Shown here: in pieces, positions 34,902-43,748 of the stretch | Layout: each line of letters starts with the position of its first letter | How positions within the stretch are numbered: the first letter of the stretch is position 1 | From: Yanghanlia sp047501535 | GTDB taxonomy: Bacteria; Pseudomonadota; Gammaproteobacteria; Burkholderiales; Burkholderiaceae_B | DNA length: 64,000 nt | Assembly (NCBI RefSeq): GCF_047501535.1 | Contig: NZ_JAZDRJ010000007.1 | Span: 62,001-126,000, forward strand | Direction of reading: 5' to 3' | Program-made: the position numbers and the translations under genes | The notes under the pieces: generated by a model | Seen by the model: the letters and a program-made list of their open reading frames with translations, nothing else | Told to the model about the DNA's origin: nothing | Databases searched by the model: none

Positions 34902-34920
34902 ATATCTAGAGGAAACTGTG

Positions 34921-36225
34921 ATGCAACTGTCTGACAAAAAGGCAACGCTGTCGTTCTCCGACGGCACTCCTTCCGTCGAATTCCCCGTTTACCAGGGGAC
35001 CGTAGGCCCGGATGTTATTGATATCCGCAAGCTTTACGGCGAAACCAATATGTTCACTTACGATCCGGGCTTCATGGCCACGGCATCGTGCGAATCCGGC
35101 ATTACCTACATTGATGGCGACAAAGGTCAGCTGTTGTACCGCGGTTATCCCATTGACCAGCTTGCGGTTAACTGCGATTTCCTTGACGTCTGCTACCTCA
35201 TTCTGAACGGCGAACTGCCTAATGCCGAACAGAAGACGGAGTTCGATGGTCTGATCACGCACCACACCATGGTGCATGAGCAGATGCAGTATTTCCTGCG
35301 TGGTTTCCGTCGCGATGCTCACCCCATGGCCGTCCTGACGGGTTTGATCGGCGCCATGTCCGCCTTCTATCATGACTCGACGGACATCACCAACCCGCAT
35401 CATCGCCATGTGTCGGCTATCCGCCTGATCTCCAAAATGCCCACTCTGGTGGCTATGGCGTACAAGTATTCCAAGGGCGAGCCCTTTGTCTACCCACGCA
35501 ACGATCTCTCCTACACCGGCAATTTCCTGCGCATGATGTTCGCGACACCGTGCGAAGATTACGTGGTGAACGAAGTGGTTGAGCGTGCACTCGACCGCAT
35601 CTTCATTCTGCATGCCGATCACGAGCAGAACGCCTCGACTTCTACCGTACGTCTGTGCGGTTCGTCTGGCACCAACCCGTTCGCGGCCATTGCTGCGGGC
35701 GTAGGCTGCTTGTGGGGCCCGGCTCATGGCGGCGCCAACGAAGCTTGCTTGACCATGCTTGAAGAAATTCAGGCTAACGGCGGCTTGGAATACGTGGGCG
35801 AGTTCATGGAAAAGGTCAAGGACAAGAGCTCGGGCGTACGCCTGATGGGCTTTGGCCACCGCGTCTACAAGAACTATGACCCCCGCGCCAAGCTGATGCA
35901 GGAAACCTGCAAAGAAGTGCTGGGAGCCCTGGGCCTTGAGAACGACCCGCTGTTCAAGCTGGCCATGGAACTTGAGCGCATCGCCCTGGAAGATCCGTAC
36001 TTCGTAGAGCGCAAGCTGTACCCGAATGTGGACTTCTACTCCGGCATCGTTCAACGCGCCATCGGCATTCCTACCTCGCTGTTTACCGCCATCTTCGCGC
36101 TGGCGCGCACAGTGGGCTGGATCGCTCAGTGGAACGAAATGCTGTCCGATCCTAACTACAAGATCGGCCGCCCGCGTCAGCTTTACACGGGTGAAACCGA
36201 ACGCAACGTTCCTGCTAACAGGTAA
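34921..36225 (+). CDS. gltA: Citrate synthase (type II)
   Basis: Condenses acetyl-CoA with oxaloacetate. The 434-aa protein is a Gram-negative hexameric-type synthase: N-terminal beta-rich extension (1-60: KATLSFSDGTPSVEFPVYQG region), the citrate-binding His segments HADHEQNASTSTVRLCGSSG and GPAHGGANEACL, and GFGHRVYKNYDPR. GAGGAAA precedes ATG 34921. The gene is last in the sdhCDAB-sdhE-gltA run and is followed at once by a strong terminator. Confidence 0.97.
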   Translation: MQLSDKKATLSFSDGTPSVEFPVYQGTVGPDVIDIRKLYGETNMFTYDPGFMATASCESGITYIDGDKGQLLYRGYPIDQLAVNCDFLDVCYLILNGELPNAEQKTEFDGLITHHTMVHEQMQYFLRGFRRDAHPMAVLTGLIGAMSAFYHDSTDITNPHHRHVSAIRLISKMPTLVAMAYKYSKGEPFVYPRNDLSYTGNFLRMMFATPCEDYVVNEVVERALDRIFILHADHEQNASTSTVRLCGSSGTNPFAAIAAGVGCLWGPAHGGANEACLTMLEEIQANGGLEYVGEFMEKVKDKSSGVRLMGFGHRVYKNYDPRAKLMQETCKEVLGALGLENDPLFKLAMELERIALEDPYFVERKLYPNVDFYSGIVQRAIGIPTSLFTAIFALARTVGWIAQWNEMLSDPNYKIGRPRQLYTGETERNVPANR

Positions 36226-36234
36226 GGCTCTGCA

Positions 36235-36284
36235 CCGCCCGCGGCTCCCGGCATACTTGCCGGAAGTCGCGGGCGGTTTTCTTT
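36235..36284 (+). terminator. Intrinsic terminator of the sdh-gltA operon
   Basis: CCGCCCGCG (36235-36243) pairs with CGCGGGCGG (36268-36276), with a further small stem inside the loop, followed by TTTTCTTTT. It begins 10 bp after the gltA stop. Confidence 0.9.
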
Positions 36285-36338
36285 TGATTTTCAGGGGCCC
36301 GGGGCTTTGATGGCGGCCAGGCCGGGCAGTGGGGCAAC

Positions 36339-36761
36339 ATGGCGCGCCAACTCAGTCTCTCTCTTGACCGCTGGCCGGTTCCTTTGGATAACGGTTTGTA
36401 TGACCGAGCGGTCGCTCATCGCCAAGCGTTCGAACAACGTTGCGCCGGCGGCACTGTTTCTATCACATTGTGGGTGCTGGAAGTCGTGCCCGATCTTTAT
36501 ATCCAGGCCTGTGAAGTGGTTCTTGGGGGTATTCGTCGCGAGACGCCTTTGCGGCTGTCGCCACGTAACCGCTACGACAGCCCCGAAGCCGCTTTACGGG
36601 CGGCAGCGCAGAAAGCAGCGCGGGAGCTGAAAAACCACCGTCGCTCTTCCGGTTTGTATCCGGATCATCAATCAACACTCTTGCGTGCGACCAACTGGCT
36701 TGAAGACATGCTGCAGCAATGTGATTATTTATTGGACCGCCAAGTGAATCTTTTTGGCTGA
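36339..36761 (+). CDS. Hypothetical protein between gltA and maeB
   Basis: I do not recognise this 140-aa protein. It has no signal peptide or membrane helix. The N-terminal half mixes beta-like hydrophobic stretches (TVSITLWVLEVVPDLYIQ); residues 75-110 are rich in Arg, Ala and Lys and likely helical (SPEAALRAAAQKAARELKNHRR). ATG 36339 has a weak GGGG site 5 nt upstream. It stands alone after the gltA terminator and converges on maeB. Codon use looks like its neighbours, so it is probably a real, lineage-restricted gene. Confidence 0.65.
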   Translation: MARQLSLSLDRWPVPLDNGLYDRAVAHRQAFEQRCAGGTVSITLWVLEVVPDLYIQACEVVLGGIRRETPLRLSPRNRYDSPEAALRAAAQKAARELKNHRRSSGLYPDHQSTLLRATNWLEDMLQQCDYLLDRQVNLFG

Positions 36762-36800
36762 GCTTCTACAGCCTTTTCTTTCCTGAAATCTTCCTGCCTG

Positions 36801-36837
36801 AAAAATGGCCTCCAGTCCGTTAGGAAAGGAGGCCATT
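36801..36837 (-). terminator. Intrinsic terminator of maeB
   Basis: AATGGCCTCC (36804-36813) pairs perfectly with GGAGGCCATT (36828-36837), and the minus strand continues into five T residues. It starts 24 bp after the maeB stop. Confidence 0.88.
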
Positions 36838-36860
36838 GATACCTACTGAAGGCGGAACAT

Positions 36861-39158
36861 TTACAGTTTGCCTTCCGCTTTTTCCTGTTGCGCATCAACG
36901 GCGGCGAGAGCCGTCATGTTGACAATGCGCCGCACCGTGGAGCTGGTGGTGAGGATATGCACAGGCCGCGCCGCCCCCAACAAGATGGGGCCCATGGCTA
37001 CGCCGTTGGCGCCTGTCATCTTCAGCATGTTGTACGTGATATTGCCCGCATCCAGATTGGGCAAAATCAGTAGGTTGGCCGGCCCCTTGAGAGTCGAGTC
37101 TGGGAAAGCGCGCAGGCGGATGCTTTCCGATAAAGCCGCGTCGGCATGCATTTCGCCATCGACTTCCAAATGGGGTGCGCGTTCGGCAACCAGGCGGCGT
37201 GCTTCGGCCATCTTGATAGACGAAGCGGTCGGACGGCTACCGAAATTGGAATGCGACAGTAAGGCGATTTTCGGCACCACCCCGAAACGCTGGACTTCTT
37301 CAGCCGCTTGTATGGTCATTTCAGCGACTTCTTCTGCGGTCGGGTCTTCATTCACGTGAGTGTCGCAGACGAAGATGGAATGCGTCGGCAGGGTCAGCAC
37401 GTTCATCGCCGCAAACGTACGGGCGCCTGGCTTCAGGCCGATGACTTCTTTAACGTAGCGCAACTGGTTATCGAACTTGGTGGAGACCCCGCAAATCATG
37501 GCGTCGACGTCGCCGCGCTGCAGCAACATGGCGCCAATTAGCGTGTTGTGCTTGCGGATCATGGATTTCGCCAACTCGGGTGTCACCCCTGCACGGCCGC
37601 GCAGCTGGTAATAGGCTTGCCAAGTTTCATTGAAGCGGTCGTCGGATTCGGGGTTAATGATCTCGAAATCAACCCCAGGCACAATACGCAGCGCGAATTT
37701 CTTGATGCGCATCTCGATGACGGAAGGCCGACCGATCAGCACCGGGAAAGCCAACCGTTCGTCGATGATGATCTGAGCCGCTCGCAGTACGCGCTCATCT
37801 TCACCGTCGGCGTAGATCACACGCTTGAGATCAGACTTGGCTTCCATGAACAGGGGCCGCATCAACTGACCCGTACGGTAGACTAGGCCCAGCAGTTTTT
37901 GCCGGTAGCCTTCCATGTCTTCAATGGGGCGGCGGGCGACGCCGGAATCCATGGCGGCCTGTGCGACAGCTGGGGCCAACTTAATGATTAAGCGTGGGTC
38001 GAAGGGCTTTGGAATAATGTATTCCGGCCCGAAGCTCAACTCTTCGCCAGCATAGGCGGTGGCGACCTCGTCATTGGGCTCGGCTTGCGCGAGCTCGGCG
38101 ATGGCCCGCACGCAGGCCAGCTTCATTTCCTCGTTAATGACGGTGGCGCCGACATCCATGGCGCCGCGGAAAATGAAGGGGAAGCACAGAACGTTGTTGA
38201 CTTGGTTGGGGTAATCGGAACGGCCGGTGGCAATCACGCAGTCGGGCCGGGCTTCCTTGGCGACTTCAGGGCGAATCTCAGGGTTGGGGTTGGCCAGCGC
38301 CAGAATCAGAGGGCTGGGCGCCATGGTTTTCAGCATTTCCGCTGTTAGCACGCCCGGGGCTGAACAGCCCAGGAATACGTCGGCATCAACGCAGACATCA
38401 GCCAGCGTGCGCGCTTCTGTGCGTTGCGCATAACGAGCCTTGTTGGGCTCCATATTGGCTTCCCGGCCTTCATAGATGACGCCGCGAGAGTCGACGACAT
38501 AGATGTTCTGGCGTTGAACGCCTAATTGAACCAGCAGATCCAGGCAGGCGATAGCGGCCGCGCCGGCGCCCGAACACACCAGCTTCACTTCGCTGATATT
38601 CTTGCCAACCACTTTCAGCCCATTCAGAATGGCGGCCGAAGAAATAATGGCTGTGCCGTGCTGATCGTCGTGGAAAACCGGAATCTTCATGCGCTCGCGC
38701 AATTTCTTTTCAATATAAAAGCATTCCGGTGCTTTGATATCTTCGAGATTCACGCCGCCCAGTGTGGGTTCCAGGGCCGCAATAATGTCCACCAGTTTGT
38801 CGGGGTCGTTTTCGGCCAGTTCAATATCGAATACATCAATGCCGGCAAATTTCTTGAACAAGCAGCCTTTGCCTTCCATTACGGGCTTTGCCGCCAGCGG
38901 CCCAATATTGCCCAGACCAAGAACAGCCGTGCCATTGGTAATGACGCCCACAAGATTGGAGCGTGAAGTGTATTTGGCGGCTGCGTCTTCGCCACCAGCA
39001 TGAATGTTCATGCAGGCAAACGCTACGCCAGGCGAATAGGCCAATGAAAGATCATCCTGATTGGCCAGCGGTTTGGTGGGCGTAACTGAAATCTTGCCCG
39101 GAGTCGGCGACGCGTGATAATCAAGCGCGAGCTTCTCCAGATCGTCGTTGGCGTGCAT
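36861..39158 (-). CDS. maeB: NADP-dependent malic enzyme with phosphotransacetylase-like domain
   Basis: Decarboxylates malate to pyruvate. The 765-aa protein is the two-part MaeB type. The N-terminal malic-enzyme domain (about 1-425) has LSLAYSPGVAFACM, GLGNIGPLAAKPVMEGK, PVFHDDQHGTAIISSAA and VCSGAGAAAIACLDLL. The C-terminal domain (about 430-760) resembles phosphate acetyltransferase (IYADGEDERVLRAAQ, LILPNLDAGNITYNML), which in characterised relatives is regulatory and binds acetyl-CoA. ATG 39158 has GGAG upstream. It is alone on the minus strand, interrupting the plus-strand TCA genes. Confidence 0.95.
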   Translation of the reverse strand: MHANDDLEKLALDYHASPTPGKISVTPTKPLANQDDLSLAYSPGVAFACMNIHAGGEDAAAKYTSRSNLVGVITNGTAVLGLGNIGPLAAKPVMEGKGCLFKKFAGIDVFDIELAENDPDKLVDIIAALEPTLGGVNLEDIKAPECFYIEKKLRERMKIPVFHDDQHGTAIISSAAILNGLKVVGKNISEVKLVCSGAGAAAIACLDLLVQLGVQRQNIYVVDSRGVIYEGREANMEPNKARYAQRTEARTLADVCVDADVFLGCSAPGVLTAEMLKTMAPSPLILALANPNPEIRPEVAKEARPDCVIATGRSDYPNQVNNVLCFPFIFRGAMDVGATVINEEMKLACVRAIAELAQAEPNDEVATAYAGEELSFGPEYIIPKPFDPRLIIKLAPAVAQAAMDSGVARRPIEDMEGYRQKLLGLVYRTGQLMRPLFMEAKSDLKRVIYADGEDERVLRAAQIIIDERLAFPVLIGRPSVIEMRIKKFALRIVPGVDFEIINPESDDRFNETWQAYYQLRGRAGVTPELAKSMIRKHNTLIGAMLLQRGDVDAMICGVSTKFDNQLRYVKEVIGLKPGARTFAAMNVLTLPTHSIFVCDTHVNEDPTAEEVAEMTIQAAEEVQRFGVVPKIALLSHSNFGSRPTASSIKMAEARRLVAERAPHLEVDGEMHADAALSESIRLRAFPDSTLKGPANLLILPNLDAGNITYNMLKMTGANGVAMGPILLGAARPVHILTTSSTVRRIVNMTALAAVDAQQEKAEGKL

Positions 39159-39494
39159 GGTGGATACTCCAAAATATCAAACAAAAAACCGAGGAATGAG
39201 CAAGAATATCATCCACAGGAAATGCGGCAATGCAGCAATTTCGGTGGTGCGATGCAGCAATTGGGCATAGTGTTTGCTTATTCCAACGATTCCATTCATG
39301 AAACAGCGTATTGCATGGTCGAGAATGACGGATGCTAAGATCAGGAGGTTATACTAAGTCCACTATATGGCTTGTAGCGCCGCCGTATACCCGTTACCTT
39401 CTGTCCTCCGCTATCCGCTATCCGGTTTGGCCGTGTCGCGGAAGGTTGTCCTGCACATAAACGAGCGAGACGCTCGGCTAGGTGAAGCGAATAT
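39159..39494. promoter_or_regulatory. Divergent regulatory region between maeB and odhA
   Basis: This 336-bp gap has no credible gene. It carries an 11-bp direct repeat ATGCAGCAATT at 39230-39240 and 39252-39262, 22 bp apart, nearer the maeB side. A possible plus-strand -10 box TATACT (39350-39355) with a weak -35 TGACGG (39326-39331) could serve odhA, leaving a leader of about 130 nt. No riboswitch-like fold was recognised. Confidence 0.4.
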
Positions 39495-42365
39495 ATGTCA
39501 TCTGAAAAAGAGCTTTTGTCCACCTCCTATTTATTTGGGAGCAACGCGCCGTACGTTGAGGAGTTGTACGAATCCTATCTGGATAATCCAGGCTCCATTC
39601 CTGAAGAATGGCGCGATTATTTTGATCAGCTGCAAAACCAACCCGCGCCTGGCGGGACTGAGCAGACACGCGATCAGGCCCATGCGCCTATCGTGCAATC
39701 GTTCGCCGAGCGTGCCAAGGCTAATGCCTTTGTTGCACATGTTCCCGAGCCCGATCTCTCCGTAGCCAGCAAACAGGTTTCCGTGCAGTCGCTCATTGCG
39801 GCTTACCGTTCCCTTGGCGTGCGCTTCGCTGACCTCGACCCGCTGAAGCGCCACGAGCGTCCCACGATTCCCGAGCTCGATCCTGCGTTCTACGGCCTCA
39901 CCGAAGCCGACCTGGATCGCGTCTACGCTGCAACTAATACCTATTTCACCAAGGCTGATTCCATGACCTTGCGTGATCTGCTCAATGCGCTGCGCGACAC
40001 CTATTGCCGCAGCATTGGCGCAGAATTCATGCACATCTCCGACCCTAGCGCCAAGCGCTGGATTCAAGAACGCCTGGAATCCACCTACGGTACGCCCTCG
40101 TTTACGCCCGAAGAGAAGCGCAATGTTCTGCAGCAGCTCACGGAAGCCGAAGGCCTGGAGCGCTACCTGCATACCAAGTACGTCGGTCAAAAGCGCTTCT
40201 CACTCGAAGGCGGCGAAAGCTTTATTGCCTGCATGGACGAAGTCGTTAATCATGGCGGCGAGAACGGCGTGCAAGAAATCATTGTCGGCATGGCTCACCG
40301 TGGCCGTCTGAACATGCTCGTCAACATCATGGGCAAAATGCCGGGTGAGCTCTTCGCAGAATTTGAAGGCAAGCACGCAGAAGGCCTGACCGACGGCGAC
40401 GTTAAATACCACAACGGTTTCTCCAGCGACCTTTCCACGCGTGGCGGCCCCGTACACCTGTCGCTGGCGTTTAACCCCTCCCACCTCGAAATCGTTAACC
40501 CGGTGGTCGAGGGCAGCACACGCGCCCGCCAAGATCGTCGTGGTGATGAACTAGGCACGCAAGTTCTGCCGGTTCTGGTGCACGGCGACGCGGCTTTCGC
40601 AGGGCAGGGCGTGGTTATGGAAACCCTTAACCTGGCCCAGACGCGTGGCTATGGCACGGGTGGCACGCTGCACATCGTTATCAATAACCAAATCGGTTTC
40701 ACCACATCCGACCCGCGCGATACACGTTCCACGCTGTATTGCACCGACGTGGTGAAAATGATCGAAGCACCGGTCTTCCACGTCAATGGCGACGACCCAG
40801 AAGCCGTGGTCTTTGTCACGCAGTTGGCACTGGAATACCGCATGAAGTTCCGCCACGACGTCGTGGTGGATATCGTTTGCTTCCGTAAGCTGGGCCACAA
40901 TGAGCAAGACACGCCTTCGCTCACCCAGCCGCTCATGTACAAAAGCATCAGCAAGCATCCGGGCACTCGCAAGCTCTACGCTGACAAACTCGTTGCGCAA
41001 GGCGTACTGCAAGCAGAAGAGCCGGATGAAATGGTTAAGGCCTATCGTCAGATTCTCGACGATGGCCAGCGTACCATTGAGCCCGTGCTGACCGATTACA
41101 AGAACAAGTACGCCACCGATTGGTCTCCGTTCCTCACAGCTAAATGGACCGATCACGCCGACACCGCTGTGCCGCTGTCGGAACTCACCCGCATCGGTGA
41201 AAAGCTCACCACGGTGCCGGAGGGCTTTACGGTTCACCCGCTGGTCAAGCGCCTGCTGAATGACCGGCGCGCCATGGCGCGTGGTGAAGCGCGTGTAGAC
41301 TGGGGCATGGCCGAGCACCTAGCTTTCGCCACCTTGGTTGCCAGTGGCTATCCCATCCGCATTACGGGTCAGGATTCCGGCCGTGGCACGTTTACCCACC
41401 GTCACGCGGTATTGCACGATCAGAACCGTGAACGCTGGAACGACGGCACGTATATCCCGCTGCAAAACGTCACGGAGAATCAGGCTTCATTCACGGTGAT
41501 CGACTCTGTGTTGTCTGAGGAAGCAGTACTGGCATTTGAGTACGGTTATGCTGCTGCTGAGCCCAACACCCTCACCATTTGGGAGGCCCAGTTCGGCGAC
41601 TTCGTCAACGGCGCCCAGGTTGTGATCGACCAGTTCATTACCTCCGGCGAAGCTAAGTGGGGCCGTCATTGCGGTCTAACCCTCATGTTGCCGCACGGCT
41701 ACGAAGGGCAGGGTCCGGAACACTCCTCGGCACGTATCGAGCGTTTCTTGCAGCTGTGCGCCGACAACAACATCCAGGTCGTCCAGCCCACCAATGGTGC
41801 GCAGATCTTCCACTTGTTGCGTCGCCAGATGATTCGCCAGTTCCGTAAGCCGCTCGTCATCCTGACGCCCAAGTCGCTGCTGCGCAACAAAGACGCTACG
41901 TCGCCGCTTGAAGACTTGGCTAACGGCCAGTTCCTGCCTGTTATTGGCGAAGCCGATGCCAGCATCGATCCAGCAGGCGTACAGCGCGTCATCGTGTGTT
42001 CCGGCAAGGTCTACTATGACCTCGTCAACGCCCGCCGCGAAGGCGAGCGCAACGATGTCGCCATCTTGCGTGTGGAACAGCTGTATCCCTTTGCGCACAA
42101 AGCCTTCCAGGCCGAATTCAGCAAGTATCCGAATGCCACGGAAGTCGTATGGGTACAGGACGAGCCCAAGAATCAAGGGCCGTGGTTCTATATTCAGCAC
42201 CACTTGTATGAGAACATGACGGAAGGCCAGAAGCTCGGCTACGCAGGCCGTGCTGCATCGGCTTCCCCGGCTGTGGGTTACCTGGCCAAGCATATCGAGC
42301 AGCAACGCGCCTTGCTCGAAGCCGCGCTGGCGCCCAAGTTCAAGGGCTTCATGCTGACCAAGTAA
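39495..42365 (+). CDS. sucA: 2-oxoglutarate dehydrogenase E1 component
   Basis: Thiamine-diphosphate subunit that decarboxylates 2-oxoglutarate and passes succinyl to the E2 lipoyl arm. The 956-aa protein starts with the E1o-specific SYLFGSNAPYVEELYESYL helix that docks E2. It then has GMAHRGRLNMLVNIMGK, the thiamine-binding HGDAAFAGQGVVMETLNL and NNQIGFTT, and the transketolase-like PHGYEGQGPEHSSARIER. ATG 39495 is the first start in frame; a ribosome site (AGGTGA) is present but slightly far. It heads the odhA-odhB-lpd operon. Confidence 0.96.
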   Translation: MSSEKELLSTSYLFGSNAPYVEELYESYLDNPGSIPEEWRDYFDQLQNQPAPGGTEQTRDQAHAPIVQSFAERAKANAFVAHVPEPDLSVASKQVSVQSLIAAYRSLGVRFADLDPLKRHERPTIPELDPAFYGLTEADLDRVYAATNTYFTKADSMTLRDLLNALRDTYCRSIGAEFMHISDPSAKRWIQERLESTYGTPSFTPEEKRNVLQQLTEAEGLERYLHTKYVGQKRFSLEGGESFIACMDEVVNHGGENGVQEIIVGMAHRGRLNMLVNIMGKMPGELFAEFEGKHAEGLTDGDVKYHNGFSSDLSTRGGPVHLSLAFNPSHLEIVNPVVEGSTRARQDRRGDELGTQVLPVLVHGDAAFAGQGVVMETLNLAQTRGYGTGGTLHIVINNQIGFTTSDPRDTRSTLYCTDVVKMIEAPVFHVNGDDPEAVVFVTQLALEYRMKFRHDVVVDIVCFRKLGHNEQDTPSLTQPLMYKSISKHPGTRKLYADKLVAQGVLQAEEPDEMVKAYRQILDDGQRTIEPVLTDYKNKYATDWSPFLTAKWTDHADTAVPLSELTRIGEKLTTVPEGFTVHPLVKRLLNDRRAMARGEARVDWGMAEHLAFATLVASGYPIRITGQDSGRGTFTHRHAVLHDQNRERWNDGTYIPLQNVTENQASFTVIDSVLSEEAVLAFEYGYAAAEPNTLTIWEAQFGDFVNGAQVVIDQFITSGEAKWGRHCGLTLMLPHGYEGQGPEHSSARIERFLQLCADNNIQVVQPTNGAQIFHLLRRQMIRQFRKPLVILTPKSLLRNKDATSPLEDLANGQFLPVIGEADASIDPAGVQRVIVCSGKVYYDLVNARREGERNDVAILRVEQLYPFAHKAFQAEFSKYPNATEVVWVQDEPKNQGPWFYIQHHLYENMTEGQKLGYAGRAASASPAVGYLAKHIEQQRALLEAALAPKFKGFMLTK

Positions 42366-42408
42366 TCAACATTCACAGAAACTTAAAACACCAGAAACGG
42401 ATACCAAT

Positions 42409-43620
42409 ATGGCAATTACTGATGTGCTCGTTCCCCAGCTTTCGGAGTCGATTTCGGAAGCCACTTTGCTCGAATGGAAGAAGCAGCCCGGTGAAGCAGT
42501 GGAACTCGACGAAATTCTGATCGAAGTCGAAACCGACAAGGTCGTGCTGGAAGTGCCCGCACCGGCCGCTGGGGTTCTGAAGGAAATCGTCAAGGGTGAC
42601 GGCGCGACCGTGACCGCAGGCGAAGTCCTGGCTCGCATCGATACCGAAGGCAAGGCCACCGCTGCAGCAGCGCCTGCGGCTGAAGCGCCTGCCGAAGCGG
42701 CGCCCGCTGCGGCTGCCGCGCCTGCTGCCACCGCTACCGCTATCACCTCGCCCGCTGCCGGCAAAATCCTCGCTGAAAAGGGTGTTGACCCGGCCAGCAT
42801 CGAGGGCACAGGCCGTGGTGGTCGCATTACCAAGGGCGACGCGCTTGGCGCCAGCGCTGCTGCCGCGCCGGCACAGAAGCCTGCCGCACCCGTGGCTCCG
42901 CCCACGCTGTCGCTCGACGGCCGCCCGGAACAGCGTGTTCCCATGAGCCGCCTGCGTGCTCGCGTGGCCGAGCGTCTGCTGCAGTCCCAGCAAGAAAACG
43001 CCATCCTGACGACTTTCAACGAAGTCAATATGCAGGCCGTGATGGATCTGCGCCGCAAGTACAAGGACAGCTTCGAGAAAGAGCACGGCGTGAAGCTGGG
43101 CTTTACCTCCTTCTTCGTGAAGGCCGCAGTGGCTGCACTCAAGAAATACCCGATTGTTAACGCTTCGGTTGACGGTAAGGACATCATCTACCACGGCTAC
43201 TTCGACATCGGTATCGCTGTCGGTAGCCCGCGTGGCCTGGTTGTGCCCATTCTGCGTAACGCCGACCAAATGTCCATCGCTGAAATCGAAAAGACCATCG
43301 CCGACTTCGGCAACCGTGCTCGCGACGGCAAGCTGACGCTTGATGAGCTGACCGGCGGTACCTTCTCGATCTCCAACGGCGGCGTGTTCGGTTCCATGTT
43401 GTCCACCCCCATCATCAACCCGCCTCAGTCGGCCATCTTGGGCATTCATGCCACCAAGGAACGCCCGGTTGTGGAAAACGGCCAAATCGTCATCCGCCCG
43501 ATGAACTATCTGGCACTGTCCTATGACCACCGCATCATCGACGGCCGCGAAGCCGTGCTGTCGCTGGTGGCCATGAAGGAAGCACTGGAAGACCCGCAGC
43601 GTCTGCTGCTGGACGTCTAA
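42409..43620 (+). CDS. sucB: Dihydrolipoamide succinyltransferase (E2 of 2-oxoglutarate dehydrogenase)
   Basis: Core E2 subunit, 403 aa. A single lipoyl domain (1-77) carries the lipoylated Lys44 in VETDKVVLEVPAP. An Ala/Pro-rich linker (about 82-115) follows, then the E3/E1-binding domain (SPAAGKILAEKGVDPASIEG, RGGRITKGD). A second linker leads to the catalytic domain with the active-site His in LSYDHRIIDGREAV. All parts are intact. It is 43 bp after odhA; a GC-rich hairpin with a T-run separates it from lpd. Confidence 0.97.
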   Translation: MAITDVLVPQLSESISEATLLEWKKQPGEAVELDEILIEVETDKVVLEVPAPAAGVLKEIVKGDGATVTAGEVLARIDTEGKATAAAAPAAEAPAEAAPAAAAAPAATATAITSPAAGKILAEKGVDPASIEGTGRGGRITKGDALGASAAAAPAQKPAAPVAPPTLSLDGRPEQRVPMSRLRARVAERLLQSQQENAILTTFNEVNMQAVMDLRRKYKDSFEKEHGVKLGFTSFFVKAAVAALKKYPIVNASVDGKDIIYHGYFDIGIAVGSPRGLVVPILRNADQMSIAEIEKTIADFGNRARDGKLTLDELTGGTFSISNGGVFGSMLSTPIINPPQSAILGIHATKERPVVENGQIVIRPMNYLALSYDHRIIDGREAVLSLVAMKEALEDPQRLLLDV

Positions 43621-43641
43621 TGCTCCAGGGCGCCTGATCTG

Positions 43642-43693
43642 CCCCGGCAAGGCTGAATCCAGTGTTTTCTGAGTTCGGCCCGCCGGGGTTTTT
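43642..43693 (+). terminator. Partial terminator between sucB and lpd
   Basis: CCCCGGC (43642-43648) pairs with GCCGGGG (43682-43688) across a 33-nt loop and is followed by TTTTT. It sits inside what otherwise looks like the odhA-odhB-lpd operon, so it probably lowers lpd transcription rather than ending it completely. Confidence 0.6.
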
Positions 43694-43748
43694 CCTTGGC
43701 GTCATCGTGAGCGTTTCCCTCCAATAATTTCAAAGACAGAGAAAGAAC

